Under the pieces are notes generated by a model that worked only from the letters and a program-made list of their open reading frames with translations, did no database searches and was not told the origin of the DNA. A program made the translations under genes and the position numbers. From NCBI RefSeq assembly GCF_008000935.1, contig NZ_CP042831.1, positions 3,472,001 through 3,536,000 of the forward strand: a stretch of DNA of 64,000 nucleotides. Direction: 5' to 3'. Source of the stretch: Flavobacterium alkalisoli. Its GTDB lineage: Bacteria; Bacteroidota; Bacteroidia; Flavobacteriales; Flavobacteriaceae. This document shows positions 17,296-26,050 of this stretch, one piece after another; the first letter of the stretch is position 1; each line of letters opens with the position of its first letter.

Positions 17296-17418
17296 CAAGC
17301 AAAAATCCCTAAATCGATATGATTTAGGGATTTTTTGTTTTAATAATCTTACATATTTAGAATTATACACTAAGATATATAAGATTTTACAGCGGGATTG
17401 GATGTCCCGAGTAGTTAC
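17291..17418 (+). repeat. Left copy of a ~128-bp direct repeat at tRNA-Arg 3' end (candidate att site)
   Basis: It starts in the last acceptor bases of tRNA-Arg and runs through the terminator into intergenic DNA. The first 46 bases are identical to 63873-63918, and the rest matches with a few mismatches and indels to the end of the window. Nothing in it looks coding. Confidence 0.8.
17301..17336 (+). terminator. Terminator of tRNA-Arg
   Basis: AAAAATCCCTAAATC / GATTTAGGGATTTTT with a 5-base loop, a 15-bp stem ending in T. It is duplicated in the right-hand repeat at 63883-63918. Confidence 0.9.
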
Positions 17419-17593
17419 CACAACCGGATACAAACCAAGATTAAATATTTATTTATCAATAAATTAAAAACTTAATCAGACTGAGCTTTTTATTGCTGCA
17501 ATGTATTTCCGGCATATCCGATAAATGCTTAATATGAATTGACAGACGAAGAAAAAAGCCTAAAAACTGTTATTGAAGGCAAAAGGCCTTCTA
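17419..17593. other. Non-coding junction after the candidate att site
   Basis: AT-rich sequence with no credible gene. A weak GAAGG...CCTTC hairpin at 17574-17590 lies just downstream of the Crp-like gene on the minus strand and may act as its terminator. Confidence 0.4.
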
Positions 17594-18169
17594 TCATAAA
17601 TTTCTGTCTTTGCGCATCATGCTAAGGAAAGCGGCCGTGATACCTAAATAACTGGCAATCTGCTTTTGATCGATGCGAAGCTCAAGGCCTGGATAATGTT
17701 TCCTGAATTCAATATACCTTTGCTCGGCGGTTAGGGACATACTGGAGGTTAAACGCCTTTGCAGCATGTCGAAGCCATTTTGAGTCAATATCCGGAAAAA
17801 GCGCTCAAGTGATGGAATCGAATTAAATAATTCTTCAAGCTTTGGCAGTGTAAAATAATACACTTCTGAATCCTCCAAGGCCTGTATAGTGACGGTAGCT
17901 TTTTTACTTTTAAAAAAGCTGGCGATATCACATGCCCACCAATTCTCAGGGTAAAAGCATAAATTATGCTGCTGTCCCTCCTTATCGGTGTGGAATAACC
18001 GAAGGCAGCCTTTGTTAACAAAATAGATACGGCGCTGGACCTCACCAGGGGTCAACAATACGCTGCGCTTGGAAACAGTATCATGCTGTACTGCAGCGAT
18101 CACCTGCTCCTGTTCCTCAGGAGATAGTACAACATGCAAAGCAAAATTGGAAAGTAGAAGCTCCGACAT
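17594..18169 (-). CDS. Crp/Fnr-family transcriptional regulator
   Basis: About 191 residues from ATG 18169 (MSELLLSNFALHVVLSPEE). A start 27 bases further out would nearly overlap the upstream gene and adds nothing family-like. The N-terminal cyclic-nucleotide-binding-type barrel has the sequence RSVLLTPGEVQRRIYFVNKGCLRLFHTDKEG, and the C-terminal helix-turn-helix contains QKQIASYLGITAAFLSMMRK. It lacks an obvious Fnr cysteine cluster. Bacteroidota proteins of this type often regulate adjacent single genes. The ligand is unknown. It follows the DUF1330-like gene by 16 bases in the same operon. Confidence 0.87.
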   Translation of the reverse strand: MSELLLSNFALHVVLSPEEQEQVIAAVQHDTVSKRSVLLTPGEVQRRIYFVNKGCLRLFHTDKEGQQHNLCFYPENWWACDIASFFKSKKATVTIQALEDSEVYYFTLPKLEELFNSIPSLERFFRILTQNGFDMLQRRLTSSMSLTAEQRYIEFRKHYPGLELRIDQKQIASYLGITAAFLSMMRKDRNL

Positions 18170-18185
18170 ATGGCAAAAATAGCTG

Positions 18186-18536
18186 TTAACAGTCAATGCT
18201 GCGTGTCATAATTAATTTAATTTCGGCTGTCCCTGCAATACGTAAAGGATTAGCTATAGTTTGGTACAGCTCACTTTCAGCTATTTTTCTGAATACTTCC
18301 GCACTGGGATATTCTACCAGCAGGACTTCGTCCCACTCATCACTTTCATCAGCAATTATATTGCCGACAACTTCGCCTAGAAACCTAACATTTACCCCTG
18401 CGACGCCCAATTCTTTAGTTACAGTATTAAACGCGGGAAGATATTCTTCCATATAAATTTTGCGGTCTTTAAATTTTACCAGGTTAAGCATTACGACAGG
18501 CCCCATACCGGGAGCCACTTCAGGAAATTTAATCAT
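18186..18536 (-). CDS. DUF1330-like dimeric alpha/beta-barrel protein
   Basis: A 116-residue protein. GPVVMLNLVKFKDR near residue 12, YLPAFNTVTKELGVAGVNVRFLGEVVG and WDEVLLVEYPSAEVFRKIAESELYQTIANPLRIAGTAEIKLI are typical of DUF1330/NIPSNAP-like barrels (an LNL-x-KF strand and a YPS helix). Such proteins may be small-molecule monooxygenase-like or binding proteins, with no fixed function. It is first in a two-gene operon with the Crp-like regulator, which probably responds to the same compound. Confidence 0.78.
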   Translation of the reverse strand: MIKFPEVAPGMGPVVMLNLVKFKDRKIYMEEYLPAFNTVTKELGVAGVNVRFLGEVVGNIIADESDEWDEVLLVEYPSAEVFRKIAESELYQTIANPLRIAGTAEIKLIMTRSIDC

Positions 18537-18748
18537 GTTTATTGTTTTAAATGTTATAAAATTCTTCTGACTTGATAAATAGTTATCCTATACCAATGCT
18601 GAATTTTTTAGAATTGATTTGCTTTTAGCAATACCTAATTATTATCCAGCCAGATCAAAGGTCATTGTTCTTATTTTAAAAAAAATTCATATAGTTGAAG
18701 ACTTTAAAAAAACATTATATTAAATAATTTACTGGATTCAAGCTGTTT
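18537..18748. other. AT-rich divergent intergenic region
   Basis: Between the DUF1330-like gene (minus) and the TonB receptor (plus). Apart from the activator-type sites at 18749-18782 I see no gene or stable structure. Confidence 0.4.
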
Positions 18749-18810
18749 ACTTTTGGCTACAACATTACGACTTTTGGCTACAGCTGTTTTTTGATGTCAT
18801 TGCACTTTTG
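18749..18810 (+). promoter_or_regulatory. Tandem activator-type sites and -7 box of the TonB receptor operon
   Basis: ACTTTTGGCTACA occurs perfectly twice, at 18749-18761 and 18770-18782, 21 bp apart. A -7-like CACTTTTG follows at 18803-18810, 20 bp after the second site, which therefore covers the -33 position where no TTTG exists. The same layout precedes the genes starting at 33586 and 32553. It fits an AraC-type activator binding next to polymerase. Confidence 0.75.
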
Positions 18811-18831
18811 CAATAACACAAAATCAGAACC

Positions 18832-21243
18832 ATGAAATTAAAAAACATTTTAAAGAATCTGACGCTAATCACAGTCCTATTCCTTCTGGCACAATTATCG
18901 GCTTCTGCACAGGAAACAGGTAGTTTAAAAGGGAAAATCATCGAACAGTACACCAAGCAGCCCGTACCCGGTGCAACTGTATTTTTAGACGGAATCCAAC
19001 TTAGTACCGCTACAGATACCACTGGAGTATTCACCCTAAACAATATACCTGTCGGTACTTACTCAGTAACCATTTCCTCTATTGGTTTCCAGAACAAGAA
19101 TCTGACTGAAATAATTATTACAGCAAACAAAACCTATTATTCTGAAATCGAACTTCTGGAAGAAGGCACTACTTTAGAGGGCGTTACCATACGTTCCTTT
19201 AAAGGTGAAAATAATCCCTTAACACCTGTTTCCTCTTTTTCCTATTCAAGGGAAGAGATATTCAGGAACCCCGGGGCCCAGGGTGACATTATGAGAGCTC
19301 TCTCCACCCTTCCGGGTGTGGTGAGCAGCGGATCGCAGTACTCTGCCATAGCAGCACGGGGGCAGGGTACCCGTGATAATGTATATATGGTAGACGATAT
19401 ACCCATGTTCAACCTCTCCCACCTGGAGGCCGAAGGTTTCGCATCAGGATTCAACGACCCTAACGGGGGAAGGTTCAGTATTTTTGCTCCCAGAATTATA
19501 GACAATGTAACCTTTCAGAATGGTGGCTTCGGGGCTACCTATGGACGCAGGTCCTCCTCCTATCTTGCCCTTGGCGTTAAGGAGGGCAACAGGGCATCCT
19601 GGTCCTTCAGCGCACAGGCGGATTTACTGGGTGGCACCGTTATAGCCGATGGTCCGATAACAAAGAACACAAGCCTGTTTGTTGCTGCCCGTTACCAGAA
19701 TTTTTCCGCGCTTATCAACCTTTTAGATGAACAGCAGTCCACAGTGCAATTTGGTGATTACCTTATAAAAACCAGTACCGAACTTAATGATAAAAACAGG
19801 TTGTCGTTTATTGCCATGTACAACCCTGAAAACACCAGCAGGACCATTGATGATGCAGATGAATTAGCAAATGAGGTAAACATTAACGAAGATAACAGCG
19901 GAAGGAATATCTTATGGGATCATCAGAGCAGCCAGGCGGTTGTGGGCCTTAATTTGCGTACGCTGCTCAATAGCACCAGTTACCTGACTAATGTATTGTA
20001 TTACAGATCCTCTACTGTTGACAATAATTTCGGACGTTTCAATCCTTCACTGGATAGTAACGGAATTATACTTGATCCCAGATCAGGCGGATATGAAGAC
20101 CGGTTAAGGCATATCACTAATAATCAGCAGGAAGTTGGCTACCGGTCTATCTACACAAAAAGCTTCGATAAACTTAAAGTTATTGCCGGTGTCGATGCAA
20201 TGATGCTTAATCTTGACTACGAAAGGCTATTGAGCCGTACCGATACCATTTATACGTTTCGTGCCAGGGATATTAGTGCAAATCCTACCCAATATTACCA
20301 AATACTGGCTCCTTCACAGTACAACGCCGTATTTGACGACAATGCATTTAACGGGTCAGGTTATGTAACCCTGTCCTGGCGGGTTACCGATGGTTTTACC
20401 CTTAATCCCGGAATACGATATGACTATACCGGATTTACTGAGCAGCATACCCTGTCCCCAAGGCTGAGCGGCAGTATTGCTTTAAACAGCAGGCACAGCA
20501 TTAATTTTGCCAGTGGCATTTACTACCAGGATCCGGGCTATGCCGATATTGCTGGGCAAACGGGAGGTAACACGCTTAAAAACGAACGCGCCATACAATC
20601 TATAGTTGGTTATAAAATACAGCTATCAAACGATTTGAAATTTGTTGCCGAAGGATGGCACAAGCGGTTTGATGACGTAACTGTACAGCCTAACCGTGTG
20701 CAAAGCTATCTCACAAATGACGGGAGTGGCTATGCATATGGTGCAGACATCAGCCTTACCAAAAGGCTTTCCGACAACTATTACGGCCAGGTAAGTTATT
20801 CTTATATGGAAAGTAAAAGGGATGACCATGACGGGTTAGGTGAATACGATTATATTTTTAATGTGCCGCACACCTTTAGCCTGATGGGAAGCTACAAGCC
20901 GAATGACAAATGGATTTTTTCCGGAAAATTCCGCTACAGTACAGGACGCCCTACCGACAGCTATATTGTACACCCCGATGTGTTTAATAATCCTGATATG
21001 ATACGCTATTCGCAGGAGGTAACGGCGGTAAACGGTGACCGGCTACCAGACTTTATCAGCCTGGATGTAAGGGCCGATTATAACCTGCAGCGAAAATGGG
21101 GCACCTTCTCAGCGTTCGTGGACCTGGTAAATATTTCAAACCGCTTTAATGTAAACTCAGAGCAATTCGTGCCCGAAACGGGGCAGGTAATGAATATTGG
21201 TCTTGGGGTATTCCCCACCTTTGGTGTGAGGGTTGAATTATAA
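18832..21243 (+). CDS. TonB-dependent outer-membrane receptor with carboxypeptidase-like N-terminal domain
   Basis: An 803-residue receptor. The signal peptide ends at ASAQ (residue 26); an Ig-like carboxypeptidase-regulatory domain (GSLKGKIIEQYTKQPVPGATVFL ... VTISSIGFQ) covers about residues 30-110; a plug domain follows with ALSTLPGVVSSGSQYSAIAARGQGTRDNVYMVDDIPM; then a 22-strand barrel ending FGVRVEL with a terminal hydrophobic residue. It is shorter than SusC and has no SusD partner, so it resembles siderophore or small-molecule receptors more than polysaccharide receptors. It heads the operon through the MFS gene. Confidence 0.9.
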   Translation: MKLKNILKNLTLITVLFLLAQLSASAQETGSLKGKIIEQYTKQPVPGATVFLDGIQLSTATDTTGVFTLNNIPVGTYSVTISSIGFQNKNLTEIIITANKTYYSEIELLEEGTTLEGVTIRSFKGENNPLTPVSSFSYSREEIFRNPGAQGDIMRALSTLPGVVSSGSQYSAIAARGQGTRDNVYMVDDIPMFNLSHLEAEGFASGFNDPNGGRFSIFAPRIIDNVTFQNGGFGATYGRRSSSYLALGVKEGNRASWSFSAQADLLGGTVIADGPITKNTSLFVAARYQNFSALINLLDEQQSTVQFGDYLIKTSTELNDKNRLSFIAMYNPENTSRTIDDADELANEVNINEDNSGRNILWDHQSSQAVVGLNLRTLLNSTSYLTNVLYYRSSTVDNNFGRFNPSLDSNGIILDPRSGGYEDRLRHITNNQQEVGYRSIYTKSFDKLKVIAGVDAMMLNLDYERLLSRTDTIYTFRARDISANPTQYYQILAPSQYNAVFDDNAFNGSGYVTLSWRVTDGFTLNPGIRYDYTGFTEQHTLSPRLSGSIALNSRHSINFASGIYYQDPGYADIAGQTGGNTLKNERAIQSIVGYKIQLSNDLKFVAEGWHKRFDDVTVQPNRVQSYLTNDGSGYAYGADISLTKRLSDNYYGQVSYSYMESKRDDHDGLGEYDYIFNVPHTFSLMGSYKPNDKWIFSGKFRYSTGRPTDSYIVHPDVFNNPDMIRYSQEVTAVNGDRLPDFISLDVRADYNLQRKWGTFSAFVDLVNISNRFNVNSEQFVPETGQVMNIGLGVFPTFGVRVEL

Positions 21244-21273
21244 GAAATAAGAAAGCATAATATAACAGTAAAA

Positions 21274-22050
21274 ATGGAACTAAAAAATAATACTATCCTC
21301 ATTACAGGAGGAACCAGCGGATTTGGCTTTTTATTTGCCCAAAGGTTCATAGAAATGGGCAATACTGTTATCATAACGGGCCGTAATTTAGACACTTTAG
21401 AGGCGACCAAAGAAGTCTTTCCTTCCGTAGATATTTATCAAAGCGATGTCAGTAACCCCGAAGATATTGTTTCCCTGTACAATCATGTCATTAAAAAGTT
21501 TCCCGATCTGAATATCATCATCAATAATGCCGGAATTATGCGTAAGGTAGTAATCCATGATCATTATAACCTGACAGATATTACCCAGGAGATTGAAATC
21601 GACCTTATGGGTCCTATACGTATGGTACAACAGTTTCTGCCACATCTCAAAAAACAGAAAAAAGCAGTTATTATGAATGTCACCTCAGGAATCGCACTTA
21701 TGACCTTACCCATAGCACCCATTTACAGTGCCAGTAAATCAGGCCTTCGCGCGTATACTAAAGCCTTAAGGGTACAATTGAAAAAGACAAACATAAAAGT
21801 CATTGAGTTGGTTGCCCCGGGCTCCTCTACCCCTTTAAATGATAAATTTCTGGGTGAAGATGGTGTTAGGGCTGCCACCCTTCTGGAACCCGAAAAAATT
21901 GTAGATGATGCTATAAGAGGTATACTAAAAGGTAAAAATGAAGTATACCCCGGCCTTTCAGGTTTGTTAAAAATACTAAGTAGGTTAGCTCCCGGCTTTT
22001 TGCTCAAACAGGCCAGTAAAATGGGGGCTGCATCTATGTATACTGAATAA
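21274..22050 (+). CDS. Short-chain dehydrogenase/reductase (DltE-like)
   Basis: A 258-residue SDR. TGGTSGFGFLFAQRF (cofactor loop TGxxxGxG), NNAGIMRKV, the serine in NVTSGIAL and the YSASKSGLRAYTKALR block with catalytic Tyr and Lys are all present. TGRNLDTLEATKE suggests NADP(H) preference. Substrate unknown. It starts 31 bases after the TonB receptor in the same operon. Confidence 0.88.
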   Translation: MELKNNTILITGGTSGFGFLFAQRFIEMGNTVIITGRNLDTLEATKEVFPSVDIYQSDVSNPEDIVSLYNHVIKKFPDLNIIINNAGIMRKVVIHDHYNLTDITQEIEIDLMGPIRMVQQFLPHLKKQKKAVIMNVTSGIALMTLPIAPIYSASKSGLRAYTKALRVQLKKTNIKVIELVAPGSSTPLNDKFLGEDGVRAATLLEPEKIVDDAIRGILKGKNEVYPGLSGLLKILSRLAPGFLLKQASKMGAASMYTE

Positions 22051-22067
22051 CTAAAAACTTTTGCCTT

Positions 22068-22304
22068 ATGAAGATAATAATAGAAGGGTCACAGGTAGAT
22101 ATTATACAACTGCCTTTTAATGGACGAGCGATCCGTTACATATCCAGTGATATAATTCCTTCCGACGCAGTAATCAAGTTTTTTGAACGTGTAACAGGAA
22201 AACCCGGTATGAAATGGATAGTAACTCCTCATGAACAATTTAGAAAGAGGCTTCTTATAACAGGAGTAAATTTTACACGCACAGAACACGATGCAAACCA
22301 ATAA
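22068..22304 (+). CDS. 78-residue hypothetical protein
   Basis: Soluble, slightly basic; begins MKIIIEGSQVDIIQLPFNGR. It has no signal peptide or membrane segment and I do not recognise the family. It lies 18 bases after the SDR and 22 bases before the lipocalin-like gene, so it belongs to the same transcript. Confidence 0.6.
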   Translation: MKIIIEGSQVDIIQLPFNGRAIRYISSDIIPSDAVIKFFERVTGKPGMKWIVTPHEQFRKRLLITGVNFTRTEHDANQ

Positions 22305-22325
22305 TTTAAATTGTAAACAAACTGA

Positions 22326-22775
22326 ATGATAAAAGCAATGAATGACAAAATAAATAACAAGATAGTAGGTACCTGGATACTTGTTTCTGCAGTACTTGAA
22401 ACTGACAATAACTGCCTCCCTTTATTCGGTAAAAATCCGGAAGGTTCACTAATTTTTACCAAAGAAATGCGCTTTAACGTAATACTCAATGATCCCGATG
22501 TGCCGAAATTCAGTACTGAGGACAGAAGCCAGGGAACCTATGAAGAATTAAAAGCGGCAACCACAGGGTCACTGGCTTTGTACGGCACCTATAAGGTAGA
22601 CGAACAAGGAGACTTTGCATCGCAACACATAATAGGTTCCACCTTTCCTAACTGGAACGGACTTGATAGAAGTACCAGCCAGCTGCGACTTGAAAGAAAT
22701 GAGGACTTGCTCACTGAAAATTTAATACTGGGACTTAATACTCGTGTAATTATTACATGGCAGCTTATTGAATAA
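22326..22775 (+). CDS. Lipocalin-like domain protein
   Basis: Up to 149 residues (a start at 22338, MNDKINNKIVGTW, is equally plausible). IVGTWILVSAVLE followed by PEGSLIFTKEMRFNVIL and YGTYKVDEQG matches the small lipocalin-like (Lipocalin_5) family: a G-x-W start, then beta strands. It has no signal peptide, so it is probably cytoplasmic. Its ligand is unknown; operon context with SDR and transporters suggests binding a small lipophilic compound, which is inference. Confidence 0.75.
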   Translation: MIKAMNDKINNKIVGTWILVSAVLETDNNCLPLFGKNPEGSLIFTKEMRFNVILNDPDVPKFSTEDRSQGTYEELKAATTGSLALYGTYKVDEQGDFASQHIIGSTFPNWNGLDRSTSQLRLERNEDLLTENLILGLNTRVIITWQLIE

Positions 22776-22800
22776 CAATAAAACATTGATTAACAGTTAT

Positions 22801-23235
22801 ATGAAAAAAACACTTTTTACAGTACTAGTACTGTTACTCTCAGTAACGGCATTCGCACAGAAAATATCCCCGGACAATATTGTTGGGGTCTGGAAATGTG
22901 AAGAATACAAAATAGAAATCTTCAAATCCGGGGACACCTATTCCGCTAAGCTTTTATGGGCGAAGGATATGTTTGAAGCCGATGGCAAGACCCCGAAAAA
23001 AGATGAAAAAAATCCGGATGAAAAGATGAGAAACCGCTCCCGCAAGGGCATAACACATATCACAGGGCTGACTTTTAAAAACGGTGAATATATTGACGGG
23101 AAACTCTACAGTGTCCAGGACGGGAATACCTACAGCCTGAAAGCTGTGCTTAAAACTATTAATAACCTTGAAACAAGGGGTTATAAAGGTATACCCATGA
23201 TGGGAAAAACATTTCAATGGACGCGTATACAATAA
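22801..23235 (+). CDS. DUF2147 family secreted protein
   Basis: 144 residues from ATG 22801, chosen because it gives the signal peptide MKKTLFTVLVLLLSVTAFAQ; a frame extension to 22768 does not. The mature part starts ISPDNIVGVWKCEEYKIEIFKSGDTYSAKLLW and includes ITHITGLTFKNGEYIDGKLYSVQDGNTYS, characteristic of DUF2147, a lipocalin-like periplasmic beta barrel of unknown role. Same operon. Confidence 0.85.
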   Translation: MKKTLFTVLVLLLSVTAFAQKISPDNIVGVWKCEEYKIEIFKSGDTYSAKLLWAKDMFEADGKTPKKDEKNPDEKMRNRSRKGITHITGLTFKNGEYIDGKLYSVQDGNTYSLKAVLKTINNLETRGYKGIPMMGKTFQWTRIQ

Positions 23236-23247
23236 TCCCATATCCAT

Positions 23248-24540
23248 ATGAAGATTCAAAAAACACTTATAACTGAGGAAAACGAGAACTGGCTCTATGG
23301 CTGGCGCAGGACAGCACTTTTAGTTACGCTAGTCTTGGTGACCGTTTTTAGTCAGGTTGACCGTATACTGCCCTTCATTTTAGCAGAATCCATAAAGGAT
23401 GACCTGAAACTAGGTGACATGCAACTGGGCCTAATCACAGGAGTGGCGTTTTCCGTATGCTATTCACTGGCATCTCTTCCTCTTGCCCGTTTGGCAGACC
23501 GGGGGTGGGCAAGACCAATTTTGGTAGGGTGTATTATACTTTGGAGTATAATGACTGGTTTGGGTGGCCTGGCCACAGGATTCCTGACACTGGCACTTTC
23601 CCGTTTTGGTGTAGCCCTAGGTGAGGCCGGGGGAACTCCTGCCAGCCATGCGCTCATAACTGCTAAAATCCCCGAGAAATTCAGGGGACGTGCCATTGGG
23701 CTAATAGCAATGGGAATCCCGTTGGGCACTATGTTGGGCTTTGCATGGGGAGGATATGCCGGTGATACCATAGGCTGGCGTAATACCCTTTTCGCAGCCG
23801 GTGTTCTCGGGCTTTTTATCGTTATGATTGTTTTAGCTTTTGTAGGTGTAAGGGTCTTCAAGGCACCTAATCCTGTAAACAATGAAAATCTTTTTAAAGC
23901 AGGTAAAGCTCTGTTCGCAAAGCCTGCATTTCCATGGCTGTTCGCAACAGCCCACCTACTGGGTTTTACCTCTGCCCCTTTTTATATATTTACAGCTCCT
24001 TTCCTGATACGGGAGCATGGTTTTACCACAGCTGAAGTTGGGTTGTCATTTGGTATTTTGCAGGGTTTGATGGGGATTGCCGGCACTGTAATTGGCGGTA
24101 GGCTGTTTGATAAAGTAGTAAGCCGTAATACAGGAAGGATAATGAATCCGCCGGCATTCCTCTTTTTACTGGCATCACTAACCACCTGTGCTGCCCTGTT
24201 TGCCCCTACAGGCTGGATGGCTATAGCCCTGTTTGTTCCGGCGATGCTCTCCTTTGCCTTTTTACTCCCTTTTGCTTTTGGAACAGGCCATTTGGTAGCT
24301 GGTAAAGGAAAACACGCTTTTGCAACTGGTTTGTTAATGCTGGGGTCGGGACTGCTCCCGGCAGCAATCGCACCACTCTTAACCGGACTCATTAGCGATA
24401 TGGCAACAAAAGCAGGTATTCACAACGGATTACAGATCGGGCTTTTGGTAACACCGGTTTTCAGTTTACTTACGGGTATAGGATGCCTTATTATAAGCCG
24501 GAAGCTAACTGTCCCTTATCGAAAAACTCAAAATTATTAA
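23248..24540 (+). CDS. MFS transporter (spinster-like)
   Basis: A 430-residue 12-helix permease. The loop 2-3 signature is SLPLARLADRGWARPIL, helix 4-5 carries LSRFGVALGEAGGTPASHALITAKIPEKFRGRAIGL, and the second half begins after FKAPNPVNNENLFKAG. The arrangement resembles the spinster/hexuronate branch of the MFS, but the substrate cannot be named. It is the last gene of the TonB receptor operon, 13 bases after the DUF2147 gene, which suggests inner-membrane uptake or efflux of the receptor's ligand. Confidence 0.85.
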   Translation: MKIQKTLITEENENWLYGWRRTALLVTLVLVTVFSQVDRILPFILAESIKDDLKLGDMQLGLITGVAFSVCYSLASLPLARLADRGWARPILVGCIILWSIMTGLGGLATGFLTLALSRFGVALGEAGGTPASHALITAKIPEKFRGRAIGLIAMGIPLGTMLGFAWGGYAGDTIGWRNTLFAAGVLGLFIVMIVLAFVGVRVFKAPNPVNNENLFKAGKALFAKPAFPWLFATAHLLGFTSAPFYIFTAPFLIREHGFTTAEVGLSFGILQGLMGIAGTVIGGRLFDKVVSRNTGRIMNPPAFLFLLASLTTCAALFAPTGWMAIALFVPAMLSFAFLLPFAFGTGHLVAGKGKHAFATGLLMLGSGLLPAAIAPLLTGLISDMATKAGIHNGLQIGLLVTPVFSLLTGIGCLIISRKLTVPYRKTQNY

Positions 24541-24655
24541 AGTAAACCTATCCTATTAAAAACAATAGCAAGTCAGAGGAACTGTCCTGGTTTTGGTTAA
24601 TCATTTCAAACTCGGAAGCTTCAATAACAGGATAACTTTTTAAAAACTATACATT

Positions 24656-25006
24656 ATGATAAAGCATATTATTTCGCTGATACTTTTAATCGTTTCAGTG
24701 CTTCTCAGTCTAAGGCATGGTTGGAGCGCCTTTCAGCCGCCTACACCTCAACAGGCAGAAATGATGTCTATACTCGGTGTCAGCAAAAATGCCCTTCCCT
24801 ATTTTGGAGCATTTTCGATACTTATCGGGTTACTATTACTGTTCCCAAAAACGTTTTTTATAAGCAATTTGATGCATGCCTTTACTATTTTAGTAATTAT
24901 GGCATTATCTTTAAGAGCCGGAAATTTTAAAATTGCCCTGATCGAAATCCCTTTTTTGGCACTACCGCTTATACTGATTTGGCTAAAATATCCGTTTAAA
25001 AATTAA
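24656..25006 (+). CDS. DoxX-like four-helix membrane protein
   Basis: A 116-residue protein with four hydrophobic helices (about 4-20, 45-63, 68-84, 92-110). The GWSAFQPPTPQQAEMMSILGVSKNALPYFGAF loop after helix 1 resembles small DoxX-like proteins. It lies 10 bases before an AraC-family regulator. Function unknown. Confidence 0.65.
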   Translation: MIKHIISLILLIVSVLLSLRHGWSAFQPPTPQQAEMMSILGVSKNALPYFGAFSILIGLLLLFPKTFFISNLMHAFTILVIMALSLRAGNFKIALIEIPFLALPLILIWLKYPFKN

Positions 25007-25015
25007 ACTCTCTTT

Positions 25016-25945
25016 ATGACTATGGAAGACCGAAAATTAATCCGTGTAAAATCGATAGCAGATGGATACCGCATGCGTATGCTGCCACCACCCGAACACC
25101 CCCTGATAAGCATATTAGACTGTGCCGAGGTAAAAGACAGCCATGAACCGGACAGCCCTTTAGCAAACGTTAATGTGGTTTTGGATTTCTACTTTATTTC
25201 CCTTAAAAGGGATTGCGATAAGTTAACGTACGGGCAGCAAAAGTATGACTTTGATGATGGGGTAATGGGATTCATAGCACCAAACCAGGTCGTGCGTGGG
25301 CAGCTTAGTGACCGTAAGGCCATGTCCGGCTGGCTGCTGTTCCTGCATCCCGACTTTCTGTGGGGAACACCACTCGCAAAAAAAATCAAGAAATACGAGT
25401 TTTTTGACTATAATGCCAACGAGGCACTGTTTCTTAGCGAAAAGGAAGAAAACATTATAAATGGCATTATAAACAATATCAAAGGGGAGTACCATGGCAA
25501 CATTGACAAATTCAGTCAGGATATTATCATTTCACATCTGGAAACATTGTTTAACTATTGCGAGCGATTTTACCAGCGTCAGTTTATTACCCGGAAAATT
25601 ACCAACAGTAAAATTCTTGGAAGTATTGAACAGACCTTAGAGGACTATCTCGATAATGAGGATTTGTCCTCAAAAGGGCTGCCGACGGTTCAATACCTTG
25701 CCGATTCACAAAACATCTCGCCTAAGTACCTTACAAGCCTTCTTAAGCAGCTGACAGGACTTACTGCACAGCAGCATATCCACGAAAAACTGATAGAAAG
25801 AGCTAAAGAAAAATTATCGACTACAGAACTTTCGATAAGTGAAATTGCTTATCAACTTGGGTTTGAGCATTCGCAAAGCTTCAGTAAATTATTTAAGGCA
25901 AAAACAAAACAAAGCCCTATTGAGTTTCGGGCAAGTTTTAATTGA
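25016..25945 (+). CDS. AraC-family transcriptional regulator (paralogue A)
   Basis: A 309-residue regulator (MTM start; MEDRK at 25022 is an alternative). The N-terminal 200 residues form a cupin-like sensing region; the C-terminal 100 hold two helix-turn-helix motifs: STVQYLADSQNISPKYLTSLLKQ-like sequence, then SISEIAYQLGFEHSQSFSKLFKAKTKQSP. It is strongly similar to the regulator at 29796-30704. It and its paralogue are the best candidates to bind the 21-bp-spaced repeat sites at 18749, 32603 and 33635. Confidence 0.9.
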   Translation: MTMEDRKLIRVKSIADGYRMRMLPPPEHPLISILDCAEVKDSHEPDSPLANVNVVLDFYFISLKRDCDKLTYGQQKYDFDDGVMGFIAPNQVVRGQLSDRKAMSGWLLFLHPDFLWGTPLAKKIKKYEFFDYNANEALFLSEKEENIINGIINNIKGEYHGNIDKFSQDIIISHLETLFNYCERFYQRQFITRKITNSKILGSIEQTLEDYLDNEDLSSKGLPTVQYLADSQNISPKYLTSLLKQLTGLTAQQHIHEKLIERAKEKLSTTELSISEIAYQLGFEHSQSFSKLFKAKTKQSPIEFRASFN

Positions 25946-25991
25946 TTGTATCAAAAATATCTGGTTACAGTCTTGGAATCAGGTATCTTTA

Positions 25992-25999
25992 TAAATTTG
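25992..25999 (+). promoter_or_regulatory. Candidate -7 box for the second AraC gene
   Basis: TAAATTTG, an exact TAnnTTTG, lies about 52 bases before the start at 26051, with no consensus -33. Confidence 0.35.
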
Positions 26000-26050
26000 T
26001 AAAGCTCTCTGTGAATAGTATCGTATTGGTTCGTTTAAATTAAGGTGTGT

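Noticed and set aside
17228..17467. 79-residue plus-strand frame
   Set aside because: It lies across tRNA-Arg and its terminator, so it is not coding.
24589..24601. GGTTTTGGTTAAT before the DoxX-like gene as a possible AraC-type site
   Set aside because: Only 8 of 13 matches, no partner 21 bp away, and the wrong distance to the -7-like box.
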